A stretch of DNA of 42,573 nucleotides. Source: Acetobacteraceae bacterium (lineage in GTDB: Bacteria; Pseudomonadota; Alphaproteobacteria; Acetobacterales; Acetobacteraceae). Both the position numbers and the translations under genes were made by a program. The stretch spans positions 10,957 through 53,529 of the forward strand of contig PKZM01000186.1 of assembly GCA_003133065.1 (NCBI GenBank), read 5' to 3'. This document shows positions 8,105-16,861 of the stretch, in pieces (positions within the stretch are counted from its first letter, which is position 1; every line of letters starts with the position of its first letter). A model generated the notes under the pieces. The model was given only the letters and a program-made list of their open reading frames with translations. It did no database searches and was not told the DNA's origin.

Positions 8105-9073
8105 ATGATGCAGCAGGGGCGGGTAAGGCCGGAAGAGGCGCTGATCTCGGTGATCGTGCCCGTGTATAATGAGGCCGAGGCAATCGATGCCTTCCTGCGG
8201 CAAATCACTCCCGAACTGACCCAAGCCGGCGTCCGGTTTGAAACCATCTTCGTCAATGACGGTTCGACGGACGCGACACTCACCCTCCTGCTCGACCGCG
8301 CCTCAACCCAGTCCGGCCTGCGGGTGATCAACCTCTCCCGCAATTTCGGCAAGGAAGCGGCCATGACCGCGGGGCTGGACCATGCGCGTGGCGACGCCGC
8401 CGTGCTGATCGACGTGGACCTGCAGGACCCGCCCGAATTGCTAGGCAAATTCATCACGCTGTGGCGCCAGGGCTACGACGTCGTCTACGGCCTGCGGGAA
8501 AGCCGCCAGGCCGATGCCCGCCTCAAGCGCGTCACCGCCGGGCTATTCTATGCGGTGTTCAACATGATGTCGCCCACGCCGATCCCGCCCAATGTCGGCG
8601 ACTTCCGGCTGATCGACCGGCGCGTGATCGAGGCCTTGCACCTTCTGCCCGAACGCGGCCGCTTCATGAAGGGCCTGTTCGCCTGGGTCGGCTTCCCCTC
8701 CATCGGCGTGCCCTATGTGCGCCCCGCCCGCGTGCTGGGCCAGAGCAAATGGAATTACTGGCGCCTATGGAATTTCGCACTCGACGGCATCGTCAGCTTC
8801 TCCACGGCGCCCTTACGCGTATGGACCTATTGCGGTATCGCCATCGCCGCCGGCGCGCTGTTCTACGCGCTGTTCATCGCGCTCTACACGCTTATCCTGG
8901 GCAACCGCGTGCCCGGCTACGCATCGCTGATAATCGTTGTGCTGTTCTCCACAGCGGCCAACCTGATCTCGCTCGGCATGATCGGCGAATATGTCGGCCG
9001 GCTTTTCGTGGAAACCAAGCAGCGGCCGATTTATCTGCTGGAAGGGATCTACCCGCCGGACAAGGCCGCGTGA
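8105..9073 (+). CDS. Family 2 glycosyltransferase, polyprenyl-phosphate type (GtrB/ArnC/DPM1-like)
   Basis: A 322-residue protein. The GT-A domain (about 14-235) shows ISVIVPVYNE, FVNDGSTD, SRNFGKEAAMTAGL and the metal site DVDLQDPP. Two membrane helices follow (about 238-262 and 276-298). Family members move a sugar from a nucleotide donor to undecaprenyl or dolichyl phosphate at the inner membrane, feeding envelope glycan or lipid decoration. The sugar cannot be told from sequence. The methyltransferase at 9238 is on the same strand, but a repeat lies between. Two ATG codons are in tandem (8105 and 8108). Confidence 0.88.
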   Translation: MMQQGRVRPEEALISVIVPVYNEAEAIDAFLRQITPELTQAGVRFETIFVNDGSTDATLTLLLDRASTQSGLRVINLSRNFGKEAAMTAGLDHARGDAAVLIDVDLQDPPELLGKFITLWRQGYDVVYGLRESRQADARLKRVTAGLFYAVFNMMSPTPIPPNVGDFRLIDRRVIEALHLLPERGRFMKGLFAWVGFPSIGVPYVRPARVLGQSKWNYWRLWNFALDGIVSFSTAPLRVWTYCGIAIAAGALFYALFIALYTLILGNRVPGYASLIIVVLFSTAANLISLGMIGEYVGRLFVETKQRPIYLLEGIYPPDKAA

Positions 9074-9201
9074 AGAAAGCGTGCTCTTTTCTTGAAAAAA
9101 ACCAAAAAACCGTTACCCGTTTGCGCACGCTGCCGGCGAGGCGCGCGCCACCAGTCAAAAGTCTTTTGCTTCTTTTCTTCAGAAAAGAAGACCTTTCTTC
9201 C
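9074..9201. repeat. Composite AT-rich repeat (copy c)
   Basis: Starts directly after the glycosyltransferase stop. It has a degenerate left hairpin (CTTTTCTTGAAAAAAACC), a GC-rich middle (GCTGCCGGCGAGGCGCGCGCC) split across 9129-9149, and a right hairpin CTTCTTTTCT-TC-AGAAAAGAAG. In the right hairpin a T-to-C change in one arm is matched by A-to-G in the other, compared with other copies. Confidence 0.75.
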
Positions 9202-9237
9202 TAAACCTGACCGCACACAGGATTCGATTTAAACCCC

Positions 9238-9954
9238 ATGGACCTCAAGGAAGAAGCCATTCTTGGCGACTCCGCCGCCTCCCACTGGTATTACCGTGCC
9301 AAATCCGCCGCCATGCTGCGCATGCTCGGGTCCGCGCCCATCGGCGACATCCTCGATGTCGGCGCCGGCTCAGGGTTTTTCTCCCGCGTGCTGCTTGATC
9401 GCACATCTGCCACAGGCGCCACCTGCGTGGATCCCAATTACGCTCGCGAACACGCGGAAATTCACAACACCAAGCCGATCCGCTTCGCCTTTCGCGTGAA
9501 CCGCTTCCCCGGCGATCTGGTTCTGATGATGGACGTGCTGGAACACGTGCCGGACGATACCGCCCTGCTCGCGGAATATGCCGCCTGCGTTTCCCCTCGC
9601 ACGCGCTTTCTCATCACCGTACCGGCCCTGCAATGGATGTGGAGCGGCCACGACGTGTTCCTGGAACATTACCGCCGCTATACGCTGCGCCAAGTGGATC
9701 GCCTGATCGCCCGCGTGGGCCTGAAACCCTTGGCCAGCAGCTACTATTACGGCTTTACTTTACCCATCGCCGCGGCGGCGCGCATCCCCGGCCGCATCGC
9801 CTCGGGCGGCCGAGTTGTTGCTGCATCCGGCATGAAACGTCATTCACCGCTGGTGAACGGCGCGCTCGCCGCCCTGTGCGCGGCCGAACTGCCGTTGCTG
9901 GGGCATAATAAGCTTGCTGGTCTTTCGGTCTTCGCCCTTGCGGAGAAGCCGTAG
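9238..9954 (+). CDS. Class I SAM-dependent methyltransferase
   Basis: A 238-residue protein with SAM motif I at about residues 38-46 (ILDVGAGSGFF), an acidic residue in motif II (CVDPNY) and a post-motif DVLEHVPDD, as in UbiE-like and polysaccharide or lipid-acting methyltransferases. The C-terminal region is hydrophobic (FTLPIAAAARI, NGALAALCAAELPLLG), suggesting a lipid or membrane substrate. It may be co-transcribed with the glycosyltransferase upstream for a shared envelope pathway, but the substrate cannot be named. ATG at 9238 is the first in-frame start after the repeat. Confidence 0.82.
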   Translation: MDLKEEAILGDSAASHWYYRAKSAAMLRMLGSAPIGDILDVGAGSGFFSRVLLDRTSATGATCVDPNYAREHAEIHNTKPIRFAFRVNRFPGDLVLMMDVLEHVPDDTALLAEYAACVSPRTRFLITVPALQWMWSGHDVFLEHYRRYTLRQVDRLIARVGLKPLASSYYYGFTLPIAAAARIPGRIASGGRVVAASGMKRHSPLVNGALAALCAAELPLLGHNKLAGLSVFALAEKP

Positions 9955-10018
9955 GGTGTGCATGGCGGATTGCGGCGAATGACAACGTACCCGCCGATCC
10001 CGGCCCGGGAGAAATTAA

Positions 10019-10111
10019 CCACGACGGCACACAGACACGGAGAGTACTCGAAGAAGAATTTAAATCGAGAATCATCTACGTGTTTTTCTTCGTGCCTTTG
10101 TGCCTTCGTGG
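10019..10111. repeat. Long imperfect inverted repeat between convergent genes
   Basis: Arm CCACGACGGCACACAGACACGGAG-like (10019-10042) pairs with its near complement at 10088-10111, matching at 20 of 24 positions, around a 45-base AT-rich loop. The arms are built of CACGAAGGCAC-type short units seen in dispersed repeats of many bacteria. It lies between the convergent methyltransferase and TonB receptor genes and may serve as a two-way terminator. Confidence 0.6.
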
Positions 10112-10133
10112 TTTTTCTTATCCTGCTCAAACT

Positions 10134-12497
10134 TCAGAACTTATATCCCACCCGCCCGATAAACTGCCGCGGCGGAACATAGTAGTTTGCCGTAATGAAA
10201 GTCCCGAAATCGTCCGAGTACCGCGAATTCACCGAATTGTTGTTCGTCAGATTCGTGATCACGAAATCCGCATGCCAATGCCCATCCGCCGTCGCATAGG
10301 TGAAGTTCACATCGATCTGCCGCTGCGACGGCACCAGATCCGTCTCCTTCACATTATATACCCGGAAATAATACGGGTTGCGGTAGACGAGATGAATGCT
10401 GGATGTCAGCCGGCCCCCCTCCTCGAAATGATACACATGCTGTAGCGCGATGTTCCCGGTGAACGGCGGCACTTTCGGCAGTTGATGGCCGTACACTTCA
10501 CTCGCCGCCGCGTAATAGGCAGCGAAACGCTGGGCGACGTCGTTGCCATTGAACGGCCCGCCATTGGCCAGATCAATCTGTTCGGCTTGCGACGGGTCCA
10601 GCAGATGCTGGTGACTATCGACCCTGCTTTCCTGCACAGTAAAGTTTCCATCCAGGCGGAAGCCCGCGGGCAGCAATTCGGTCGCCTCACCCTCAACCCC
10701 ATCGACATGGGAAGCCTTGAGATTCGTCAGCCCGCCCTGGAACGGAATTGGGTCTTCGCTATCAACCTGATAGCCATGGATCATGTTGTAGAAGGCTGAG
10801 ACATTGATACGCAAAGTTTTTTCGAGGAACTCGTTCTTCGATCCAAGTTCAAACGCATCCACCCGCTCCGGCGCAAACACCAGCGGAATAGCCACGGCCT
10901 GCGGATTGAGGTTCGCCCCACCCGGCTTCAGACCGTTGGAGACCATGGCATACACCGTGTTCGTCGGTGCCACATCGTATTCCACCTCGGCTCGGCCTGT
11001 TGCCTTCTGGAACTTCGTTTTCAAAATTGTAAAAAAGTCTACGCCGTTTTTTGTCGTAACCAGGGGCGGTGCCGCATTCCGATCGGCCAGGCCAAAGAAA
11101 TCCTGAATCACACCAATCTGGTTATCGATCGTGCCACGACCGCCGAGCGTGAAGCGCAACTGGTCCGTCACGTGGTACACGCCCTGGCCATAAATGGATC
11201 CAGAGGTGAGCTTTTGCGTATCACGCGTCTCGAATGCGACGGGCCCTGAAAACCCTGCCGTTTCGCCGTAATACGGATTGGTCGGCCCCAAATTGACCGG
11301 CAGCCCGTAAGGTATGTCACCATCTGTGTACTGATACTCCAGCACACCCTCGTTATATCTCTGCTCCAGGAAGAACGCGCCGACAATCCAGTCCAGACGC
11401 GTCCCGGGCTTGGATGTCAGATCAAATTCGCTCGTATAGCTGTGTCCCGAACGATCATTCTCCACATCGATGTCATGCACGCCCAGTAGTGGCAGGGCCA
11501 GCGCATAATCCAGCTTGTCGAGATCTTCCGACCCAGTCAACGCAGCCTGCTGATAGCTGCCCAGATATTTCGCGGTCGCCCAATCCAGATCATAGGAAAC
11601 CGTCAGCGCCAGATCATCCGACCGCTGATGCATCTTCGCCGGCCAATCCTGGGACAATACGCGCGGATTGGTGCTCGGATCATCGATATTCTGATAACCG
11701 TCGCCATTGGTATCATTCGCATAATGCTCGGCCCACACTTCGATGGTCAGCGGCGCAATCGGCTTCCACAGGGCATCTATGCGCCCATTGAAGGAGTTCT
11801 CGTTGCTCTCGGGATATTTGCCGTTGGTGCCGGGTACCTCGTTGGCATTCTCCCACCCGTCATGCGCCTCCTGCTCGAAGGCCACACGAACCGCCGCCGT
11901 CTCGCCCAGCGGAAAATTGCCGGCAATCCGAAACCGGTCATAATCGTAGCTGCCATAGCTCATGTCGGTATAGCCGCCATACACGCCCAATTGCGGCCGC
12001 ACCGTGGTCACGTTGATCGCGCCGCCATCGGAATTCTGCCCCAGCACCGTACCCTGGGGTCCCCGCAACACTTCCAGCGTGTCGATATCGAGGAAACTCG
12101 CATTCAGTGAAATTGGGCTGGCGATATAAATCCCGTTCTGATTGTAGGAAACGCCAGGCTGGGCCGAGGTATTTTCCGTGCCTTCATAACCCGCGCCGCG
12201 AATGCTGATGGCCAGCGGGTTCGATGGCGTGGTATTCACCACCAGCCCCGGCACGATATTATCCAGATCCTTGGGCGCCGCGATGTGCTCCCGATCCAGC
12301 GCCGCACCCGAAAGGGCTGTCACCGCCAACGGCGTCTTTTGCAGGTTGGTCTTCACCTTGGTCGCCGTCACGATCACTTCCTCGATCGCGGCCGGCTTGC
12401 CCGGCGCCGCCACAATCTGCGCCATTGCCCCCGTCGCGGCACTCATCGCGAGCGCGGACGCGCCGCACAGCAGAAACCTTGTCCGAATCATGATCAC
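10134..12497 (-). CDS. TonB-dependent outer-membrane receptor
   Basis: A 787-residue protein with a signal peptide (ALAMSAATGAMAQ), a TonB box (EEVIVTATK, about 39-47), a plug domain (about 50-165; ISIRGAG, VLRGPQGTVLGQNSDGGAINV) and a 22-strand-type beta barrel to the C-terminus, which ends in Phe (VGYKF). It imports a scarce ligand across the outer membrane using TonB energy. The plug style (SIRGAG, YNQNGIYI) resembles the sphingomonad-type receptors for complex organics or siderophores; the ligand is unknown. It is divergent from a LysR regulator at 12677, a likely controller. The first two Met codons are at 12497 and 12491. Confidence 0.9.
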   Translation of the reverse strand: MIMIRTRFLLCGASALAMSAATGAMAQIVAAPGKPAAIEEVIVTATKVKTNLQKTPLAVTALSGAALDREHIAAPKDLDNIVPGLVVNTTPSNPLAISIRGAGYEGTENTSAQPGVSYNQNGIYIASPISLNASFLDIDTLEVLRGPQGTVLGQNSDGGAINVTTVRPQLGVYGGYTDMSYGSYDYDRFRIAGNFPLGETAAVRVAFEQEAHDGWENANEVPGTNGKYPESNENSFNGRIDALWKPIAPLTIEVWAEHYANDTNGDGYQNIDDPSTNPRVLSQDWPAKMHQRSDDLALTVSYDLDWATAKYLGSYQQAALTGSEDLDKLDYALALPLLGVHDIDVENDRSGHSYTSEFDLTSKPGTRLDWIVGAFFLEQRYNEGVLEYQYTDGDIPYGLPVNLGPTNPYYGETAGFSGPVAFETRDTQKLTSGSIYGQGVYHVTDQLRFTLGGRGTIDNQIGVIQDFFGLADRNAAPPLVTTKNGVDFFTILKTKFQKATGRAEVEYDVAPTNTVYAMVSNGLKPGGANLNPQAVAIPLVFAPERVDAFELGSKNEFLEKTLRINVSAFYNMIHGYQVDSEDPIPFQGGLTNLKASHVDGVEGEATELLPAGFRLDGNFTVQESRVDSHQHLLDPSQAEQIDLANGGPFNGNDVAQRFAAYYAAASEVYGHQLPKVPPFTGNIALQHVYHFEEGGRLTSSIHLVYRNPYYFRVYNVKETDLVPSQRQIDVNFTYATADGHWHADFVITNLTNNNSVNSRYSDDFGTFITANYYVPPRQFIGRVGYKF

Positions 12498-12567
12498 TCC
12501 CCCTCCAACGCAGCCAAGCTTTGTGCCGGCACGGCCCAGCGCTAGGCCGTGTCGATCGCCGCAATCC

Positions 12568-12590
12568 TGTTACTCACCGTAATGTTACGG
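12568..12590. promoter_or_regulatory. Possible operator between TonB receptor and LysR gene
   Basis: The palindrome CCGTAA-TG-TTACGG (12577-12590) overlaps a direct repeat of TGTTAC (12568-12573 and 12583-12588). It lies in the 179-base divergent region, where a LysR-type regulator would bind. It is suggested by position and symmetry only. Confidence 0.4.
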
Positions 12591-12676
12591 ATGCATGGCG
12601 TTGATCTCAATATCCGAATACCGCATGATGCGTTCGAAAAATTGGAGCACCCCTTCTGCCCGCCTTCTCCCGTTTC

Positions 12677-13573
12677 ATGGAGTATTTCGTTGCCACGGCC
12701 CGGTTCGGATCCATCCGAAAGGCCTCCGAGCATCTCCACATCTCGGCCTCCGCCATCGACCGCCAGATCCTGCTCGCCGAGCAGGAACTGGGCTGCGAGT
12801 TGTTCGAACGCCTGCCAACCGGCCTGCGCCTGACTGCCGCGGGCGAAATCATGCTCAATGCCACCATGGCCTGGCGCAAGGATCTCGCAACCGTCAGGCT
12901 GCAACTGAACGATCTGCGCGGCCTGCGTCGCGGCCAGGTGCAGATCGCTGCGATCGACGCCCTCACCCGCGGCTTCCTACCCGCCCTCATCGAACGTCTG
13001 CGCCGGGAACACCCCTTCATCACAACACGGCTCCTGGTGCTCGATAACAAGGACATCCCGGCCGCCATCACCTCCGGCGAAGTGGATTTTGGCCTCCTCC
13101 TCAACCCCCAAGCCTCGCGCGATCTCTCCGTGCGGGCCCACCGCGAGATTCTCCTCGGCTTCGTCAGCCGCACCGATCACCCGGTCACGCGGCAATCCAC
13201 CCCGGTTCACCTCAGCGAAGCCGCGGAATATCCCGTCGTCGCGCCCGCCGAACCCCTCGCCCTGTGCGTGCAACTGCGTGCCCTGCAGGCCGCCACCGGC
13301 GTGGTGATGAACATCGTTGCAGAATCCAACAATATCCAGATGATCAAATCCCTGGCGCGGGAAGGCGTGGGCCTGGGCCTGCTCTGCTGGCTCGATGCCG
13401 CCGACGAAGTCGCTCGCGGTGAACTCGCCTTCACCCCCATCGCCCGCGCCGGCGCGCACCCGCTCACGCTCGCCCTCTGCGTCGATCGCTCCCGCCAGCT
13501 CTCCGCCGCACCGCGCTTGCTGCTGGGGTGGCTGGAGGTGGCCATTGCTGATGTCCGCGTTGCGGGAAGCTAA
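12677..13573 (+). CDS. LysR-family transcriptional regulator
   Basis: A 298-residue protein with an N-terminal winged helix-turn-helix (about 1-60; FGSIRKASEHLHISASAIDRQI, shown here as FGSIRKASEHLHIS then ASAIDRQI) and a periplasmic-binding-like effector domain (about 88-290). It probably controls the divergent TonB receptor. Start choice: Met here aligns with residue 4-6 of typical family members. The frame remains open to 12629, so an upstream non-ATG start (CTG at 12656) could add seven residues. The effector is unknown. Confidence 0.88.
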   Translation: MEYFVATARFGSIRKASEHLHISASAIDRQILLAEQELGCELFERLPTGLRLTAAGEIMLNATMAWRKDLATVRLQLNDLRGLRRGQVQIAAIDALTRGFLPALIERLRREHPFITTRLLVLDNKDIPAAITSGEVDFGLLLNPQASRDLSVRAHREILLGFVSRTDHPVTRQSTPVHLSEAAEYPVVAPAEPLALCVQLRALQAATGVVMNIVAESNNIQMIKSLAREGVGLGLLCWLDAADEVARGELAFTPIARAGAHPLTLALCVDRSRQLSAAPRLLLGWLEVAIADVRVAGS

Positions 13574-13576
13574 GGC

Positions 13577-13624
13577 GAGGCCTTCTTTTTTGAAAAAAAG
13601 AAGCAAAAAACTTTTGTCTGTTGG
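13577..13624. repeat. AT-rich hairpin repeat (copy d, single half)
   Basis: One hairpin CTTCTTTTTT-GA-AAAAAAGAAG with a CAAAAAACTTTTGTCTGTTGG-like flank. It sits between the convergent LysR and secreted-protein genes and is well placed as a two-way terminator. Confidence 0.75.
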
Positions 13625-13631
13625 CTACGAC

Positions 13632-14684
13632 CTAGGGTTTCAATCGCGTGCACGGGCTTTGCTTGGGCGCGCAAACACCAACAAAGGCGTGATTCACATA
13701 AGACGCATCCAGCCATATGCCGACAAACGACCCGCCCCCATTCGCCGCGGTAATCGTCGTCTGCTGCGCGCCGGGCACCGCAATCGGATGGAAAACGCCT
13801 TGATACAGAACGAAACTATGGGTCAACCCCGTCGCATCCGCGTAAGTACCAAACACCTCGCCCGCCGTCCCGATCGAGAGAATAATCGTCGTATTCCCCT
13901 CAGGATTGTCGACCGTCGTGATCGCACCGGCAATATCGGTAAATCCGTGGATATTGCCGCGCACGTCCGAATACCAGCCGGCAATGTCCCCGGCGGCATC
14001 AATGAACAACGGCTCCGTCACCGGCGCGCCCGGCACAGTCAAACTGGTGAACTTGCCGCCGGTATAAATGAACCCGCTCGTGGCGGCATAACTCGCCTGG
14101 TCGCTGCCGATAATGGTACCGGCATCGTTGATAGCATTGCCCAGCGTGGAGAGCGATGCCCCGGGCACCGTAAATACGTTCGCGCTATGCCCATGGCTGG
14201 TCAGGCCACGCGCCTGCCCGAAGGTTTCGGTCACGTAGCCGGCAATAACACCATGCACGTTTATCCCCGCCACATACGCGTTCAGCGTGGTGCTCATCGC
14301 GATCGGGGTGAATCCCCCGCCATGGCTATCGAACATGACCGGAATGGCGCGGCCATTGGCCGCCACGGCTTGCCCCGCCGCAATGCCCCGCGCATTGATT
14401 GCCTCAAACCTGGTGTCTTCGCCGTCATAAACGCCGATCACTGCGCGCCCGCTGGTCCATACAAATCCCTCCGCGGCGCCGGTGGGTGTAGCGAAATCAT
14501 ACCCCGCCACCTGCCCGCCGGCATTGATCGCGGTGGCAACGCTCGTGCTCCCCGCAGGCCGGCCCAGCGTCACCAGCGTGTACACGCCGGCAGCGGCCGG
14601 GCAAGCCGCCATGCACAGCATCGCGAGCCCCAGCCCGCCATACGCGGCACATCGCCGCACCTCAGTGCGTGAAGGTGAACGCAT
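13632..14684 (-). CDS. Secreted HAF-like repeat protein of unknown function
   Basis: Read from the ATG at 14684, a 350-residue protein with a signal peptide (GLAMLCMAACPAAAG). About seven loose repeats follow with the pattern AINxxGxxxGxxxxxxGxxxGFxxxxG (for example AINAGGQVAGYDF, INDAGTIIGSDQ, INVHGVIAGYV), as in extracellular HAF-repeat beta-propeller-like proteins. No catalytic motif was recognised. The frame extends to 14771, but the extra residues are not signal-like. The chosen start overlaps the end of the upstream gene by 23 bases, so the two are probably co-expressed. Likely periplasmic or secreted. Confidence 0.7.
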   Translation of the reverse strand: MRSPSRTEVRRCAAYGGLGLAMLCMAACPAAAGVYTLVTLGRPAGSTSVATAINAGGQVAGYDFATPTGAAEGFVWTSGRAVIGVYDGEDTRFEAINARGIAAGQAVAANGRAIPVMFDSHGGGFTPIAMSTTLNAYVAGINVHGVIAGYVTETFGQARGLTSHGHSANVFTVPGASLSTLGNAINDAGTIIGSDQASYAATSGFIYTGGKFTSLTVPGAPVTEPLFIDAAGDIAGWYSDVRGNIHGFTDIAGAITTVDNPEGNTTIILSIGTAGEVFGTYADATGLTHSFVLYQGVFHPIAVPGAQQTTITAANGGGSFVGIWLDASYVNHAFVGVCAPKQSPCTRLKP

Positions 14685-16131
14685 AAACGGTCCCCGATCC
14701 TGCCACATACAAATGGCTATTGGCTGCCAGGATGGTGGAGAAATGCTGCAAGCCGGACATGCTATCCGCACCGCCGCCGCCGCCGAACACCACAGCGCCG
14801 GTCAATGCGTTAAACCCGTGCAGCTCATTATCGCCCTGCGCGCCCGTCACCCACACGATGGGATCGCTATTGCCGGCGCCCGTCGTGATGATGGGCGCGC
14901 CAGCACCATTCAGCTCCTGGCACCACGTCTCCGTAATCGGCGTGGTCGTGCTGTTGGTAATGCTCAGCATGCTCAGGCTTTCACCCGCGCAGGTGCGGCC
15001 GGCAAAATTGGTGAACGCGACCATCGTCGCCTTGGCCGTGCTGTGCACGGCCGGCCCCGTGATGATCACCGTGTTGGAAACGGGGGCGGACGCGACCTCG
15101 CCGCCGATCCCCCCCAGGCTCGTGCGGTTCACCAAATAGGCACGGCCATCCTTGCCCAGGGCCAGCAGTCGCGCCGCCTCACCGCCCCCGGGCTGCGGGA
15201 CGTTGAAGGGTATTGCCCCGGTCCCGCCCAGATCCAGATCCTCGTCATCCAGGGTCAGCCAATCCGCCGGCGTAAAGAAATCCGCCGGCGCGGACGAAAA
15301 CGCCAGCCCCGGGGCTAGCTTGATGATCGCCTCGCCGCCGCCCCAGCTGCTGGCACCCCCGGTATTGCCGGTGGTGGCGAAGATCGACGTTCCATCGGAG
15401 GTGGCACCCCCCTGCGCCCAGATACCGCCATGCACCGCGCTGGTTGCCCATACCGCGGTGATCCCCGGCTTGCTGCGGCTCGCCTGCACCATCATGCCGT
15501 GATAACTGCCGCAATCGCCGTAGCGGCCGGCATAGGTGATGTAGAGATTGCCGCCGAACAGCAGCAGCGCGCTGCGTTCCCCCTGCACCGTCGGGTCGAA
15601 ACTCTGGTGCAGCGCCGCCAGCCCCGCCGTCACGTCCACTGGCCATTTCGGCAAAACATGCCCGGTGGTCACGGAAATGGCGTATAGCCGGTGGTGCACC
15701 CCGCCGGGGCTGAGATTCACCAGCGCATCCAGATAGATCGTGCCGTTGGCGGGATCCATCACCGGTGTCCCGGTGATGCCTTCCGGATTCACATTCCCGC
15801 AGCCCAGCGCGCTCAGCGGTGCGGCCGGCGCGAGTTGGGTGCTCCACACCGTGGCGCCGGTGCTGGCGTTGAGCGCCTCCACCGTATTGCTCTCGGTGGC
15901 AACGATCAGCGTATTCGTGGGCGCCCAGTACAGTGGCTGCGCATAGACATTCCCGGTCACGCTCGCTTTGAAGGCCGGATCAAGGTGCATCGTTGCGGCG
16001 GCGGCCAGTGTCAGCCCCGGCACGACATAATCGCCGTGGCGATTGACGCTGTTATGGTAGGTCGTCACGCTTTGCGCCCGCGCCACGCCCAGTGACAACG
16101 CCGCCACCACCACCGCCCAAACCGCCCGCAT
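14662..16131 (-). CDS. Secreted PQQ-type beta-propeller protein
   Basis: From ATG 16131 (ribosome site GAGGAGGG just upstream), a 489-residue protein with a signal peptide (AVVVAALSLGVARAQS). Blade-like repeats follow, such as NTLIVATESNTVEALNAST, GTIYLDALVN and DGRAYLVNRTS, resembling pyrrolo-quinoline-quinone-repeat propellers. Several Cys residues (for example CGNVNPEG, RYGDCGSYHG, GRTCAGES) could form disulfides. Dehydrogenase active-site residues were not identified, so it may be a non-enzymatic scaffold. The frame extends upstream through repeat copy e (FFFEKKNQ), which is not expected to be translated. It overlaps the next gene. Confidence 0.75.
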   Translation of the reverse strand: MRAVWAVVVAALSLGVARAQSVTTYHNSVNRHGDYVVPGLTLAAAATMHLDPAFKASVTGNVYAQPLYWAPTNTLIVATESNTVEALNASTGATVWSTQLAPAAPLSALGCGNVNPEGITGTPVMDPANGTIYLDALVNLSPGGVHHRLYAISVTTGHVLPKWPVDVTAGLAALHQSFDPTVQGERSALLLFGGNLYITYAGRYGDCGSYHGMMVQASRSKPGITAVWATSAVHGGIWAQGGATSDGTSIFATTGNTGGASSWGGGEAIIKLAPGLAFSSAPADFFTPADWLTLDDEDLDLGGTGAIPFNVPQPGGGEAARLLALGKDGRAYLVNRTSLGGIGGEVASAPVSNTVIITGPAVHSTAKATMVAFTNFAGRTCAGESLSMLSITNSTTTPITETWCQELNGAGAPIITTGAGNSDPIVWVTGAQGDNELHGFNALTGAVVFGGGGGADSMSGLQHFSTILAANSHLYVAGSGTVYAFTFTH

Positions 16132-16189
16132 AATACCCTCCTCAAATTGTTTCGGGAAAAATTGTATTCCGTACGCGGAAACAAAACAG

Positions 16190-16235
16190 TTAAAAGTTTC
16201 TTGGTTCTTTTTTTCAAAAAAGAACATTCTTTCTC
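16190..16235. repeat. AT-rich hairpin repeat (copy e, single half)
   Basis: TTAAAAGTTTCTTGGTTC then TTTTTTTCAAAAAAGAAC form a GAAC-type hairpin. It lies between the start of the propeller gene and the end of the tetR gene, so it can end tetR transcription. Confidence 0.75.
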
Positions 16236-16248
16236 ATCTCTGATGAGG

Positions 16249-16791
16249 TTACCCCCCTTTCACCCCCAGTGCCAGCGTCGCCGTATGTTCCCGCCCCACC
16301 AAGTCCAGCACCACCAGCCCGTCCAGCGTGGCGATCACGCGCGATGCTGTGGCCTGGCGTATCGTTTCGTTGTCAATCGCCAACCGGCTTGCGACCAGGG
16401 CCACGAAACTATCTGCGATCTGACCGGCAACGCTGCGGTACGGTTCCTCCCCGCGGGAGGAGAGGATCGTCACTTCCAGCCATAGCCGCATATAGGGCCG
16501 CACCGCCGCACCGCGGATGATCCCGGCCATGTCCGCCAGCACCTTTTCCGGATCGGCTGAGCATGGTCCGCCCAGCGCGGTGTGCAGGATGGCGCCAAGC
16601 CGGGTTGCGATCGTGCCCAGGGCGGAGACGAGGATGTCGTCCTTGCCGGCAAAATAATACAGCAGCATGCGGTCGCTGGTGCCGGCCGTTTGTGCCAGGG
16701 CGCGCAGGCTGGAATCCGCCAGGCCGTGCGCCAGCATGTGGTCGGCGATCCGGTCCAGGGCGGCGGCGCGGCGCTTTTCACGTACCGACAT
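16249..16791 (-). CDS. TetR-family transcriptional repressor
   Basis: A 180-residue protein read from the ATG at 16791. The N-terminal helix-turn-helix (about 8-55; ALDRIADHMLAHGLADSSLRAL, then AQTAGTSDRMLLYYFAGKDD) is followed by a helical ligand-binding domain. The open frame extends to 16863, but that stretch covers the operator region and is unlikely to be coding. It is divergent from the small membrane protein at 16862; two matching palindromes lie between, so it probably represses both itself and that gene. Inducer unknown. Confidence 0.86.
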   Translation of the reverse strand: MSVREKRRAAALDRIADHMLAHGLADSSLRALAQTAGTSDRMLLYYFAGKDDILVSALGTIATRLGAILHTALGGPCSADPEKVLADMAGIIRGAAVRPYMRLWLEVTILSSRGEEPYRSVAGQIADSFVALVASRLAIDNETIRQATASRVIATLDGLVVLDLVGREHTATLALGVKGG

Positions 16792-16800
16792 CAAAATTCC

Positions 16801-16816
16801 TGTAGCAGCCGCTACA
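16801..16816. promoter_or_regulatory. TetR operator, copy 1
   Basis: TGTAGCAGCCGCTACA has perfect 6-base arms. It is one of two matching 16-base palindromes spaced 27 bases apart, centre to centre, in the tetR/membrane-protein divergent region. Confidence 0.7.
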
Positions 16817-16827
16817 AAAATCGGATA

Positions 16828-16843
16828 TGTAGTGCGCGCTACA
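16828..16843. promoter_or_regulatory. TetR operator, copy 2
   Basis: TGTAGTGCGCGCTACA shares the TGTAG..CTACA arms with copy 1. It lies 19 bases before the ATG of the membrane-protein gene. Confidence 0.7.
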
Positions 16844-16861
16844 TTGGCACAGGAGGCGAAC

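Noticed and set aside
16132-16227. N-terminal extension of the propeller protein
   Set aside because: It is repeat-derived, while the ATG at 16131 has a strong ribosome site and begins a signal peptide.
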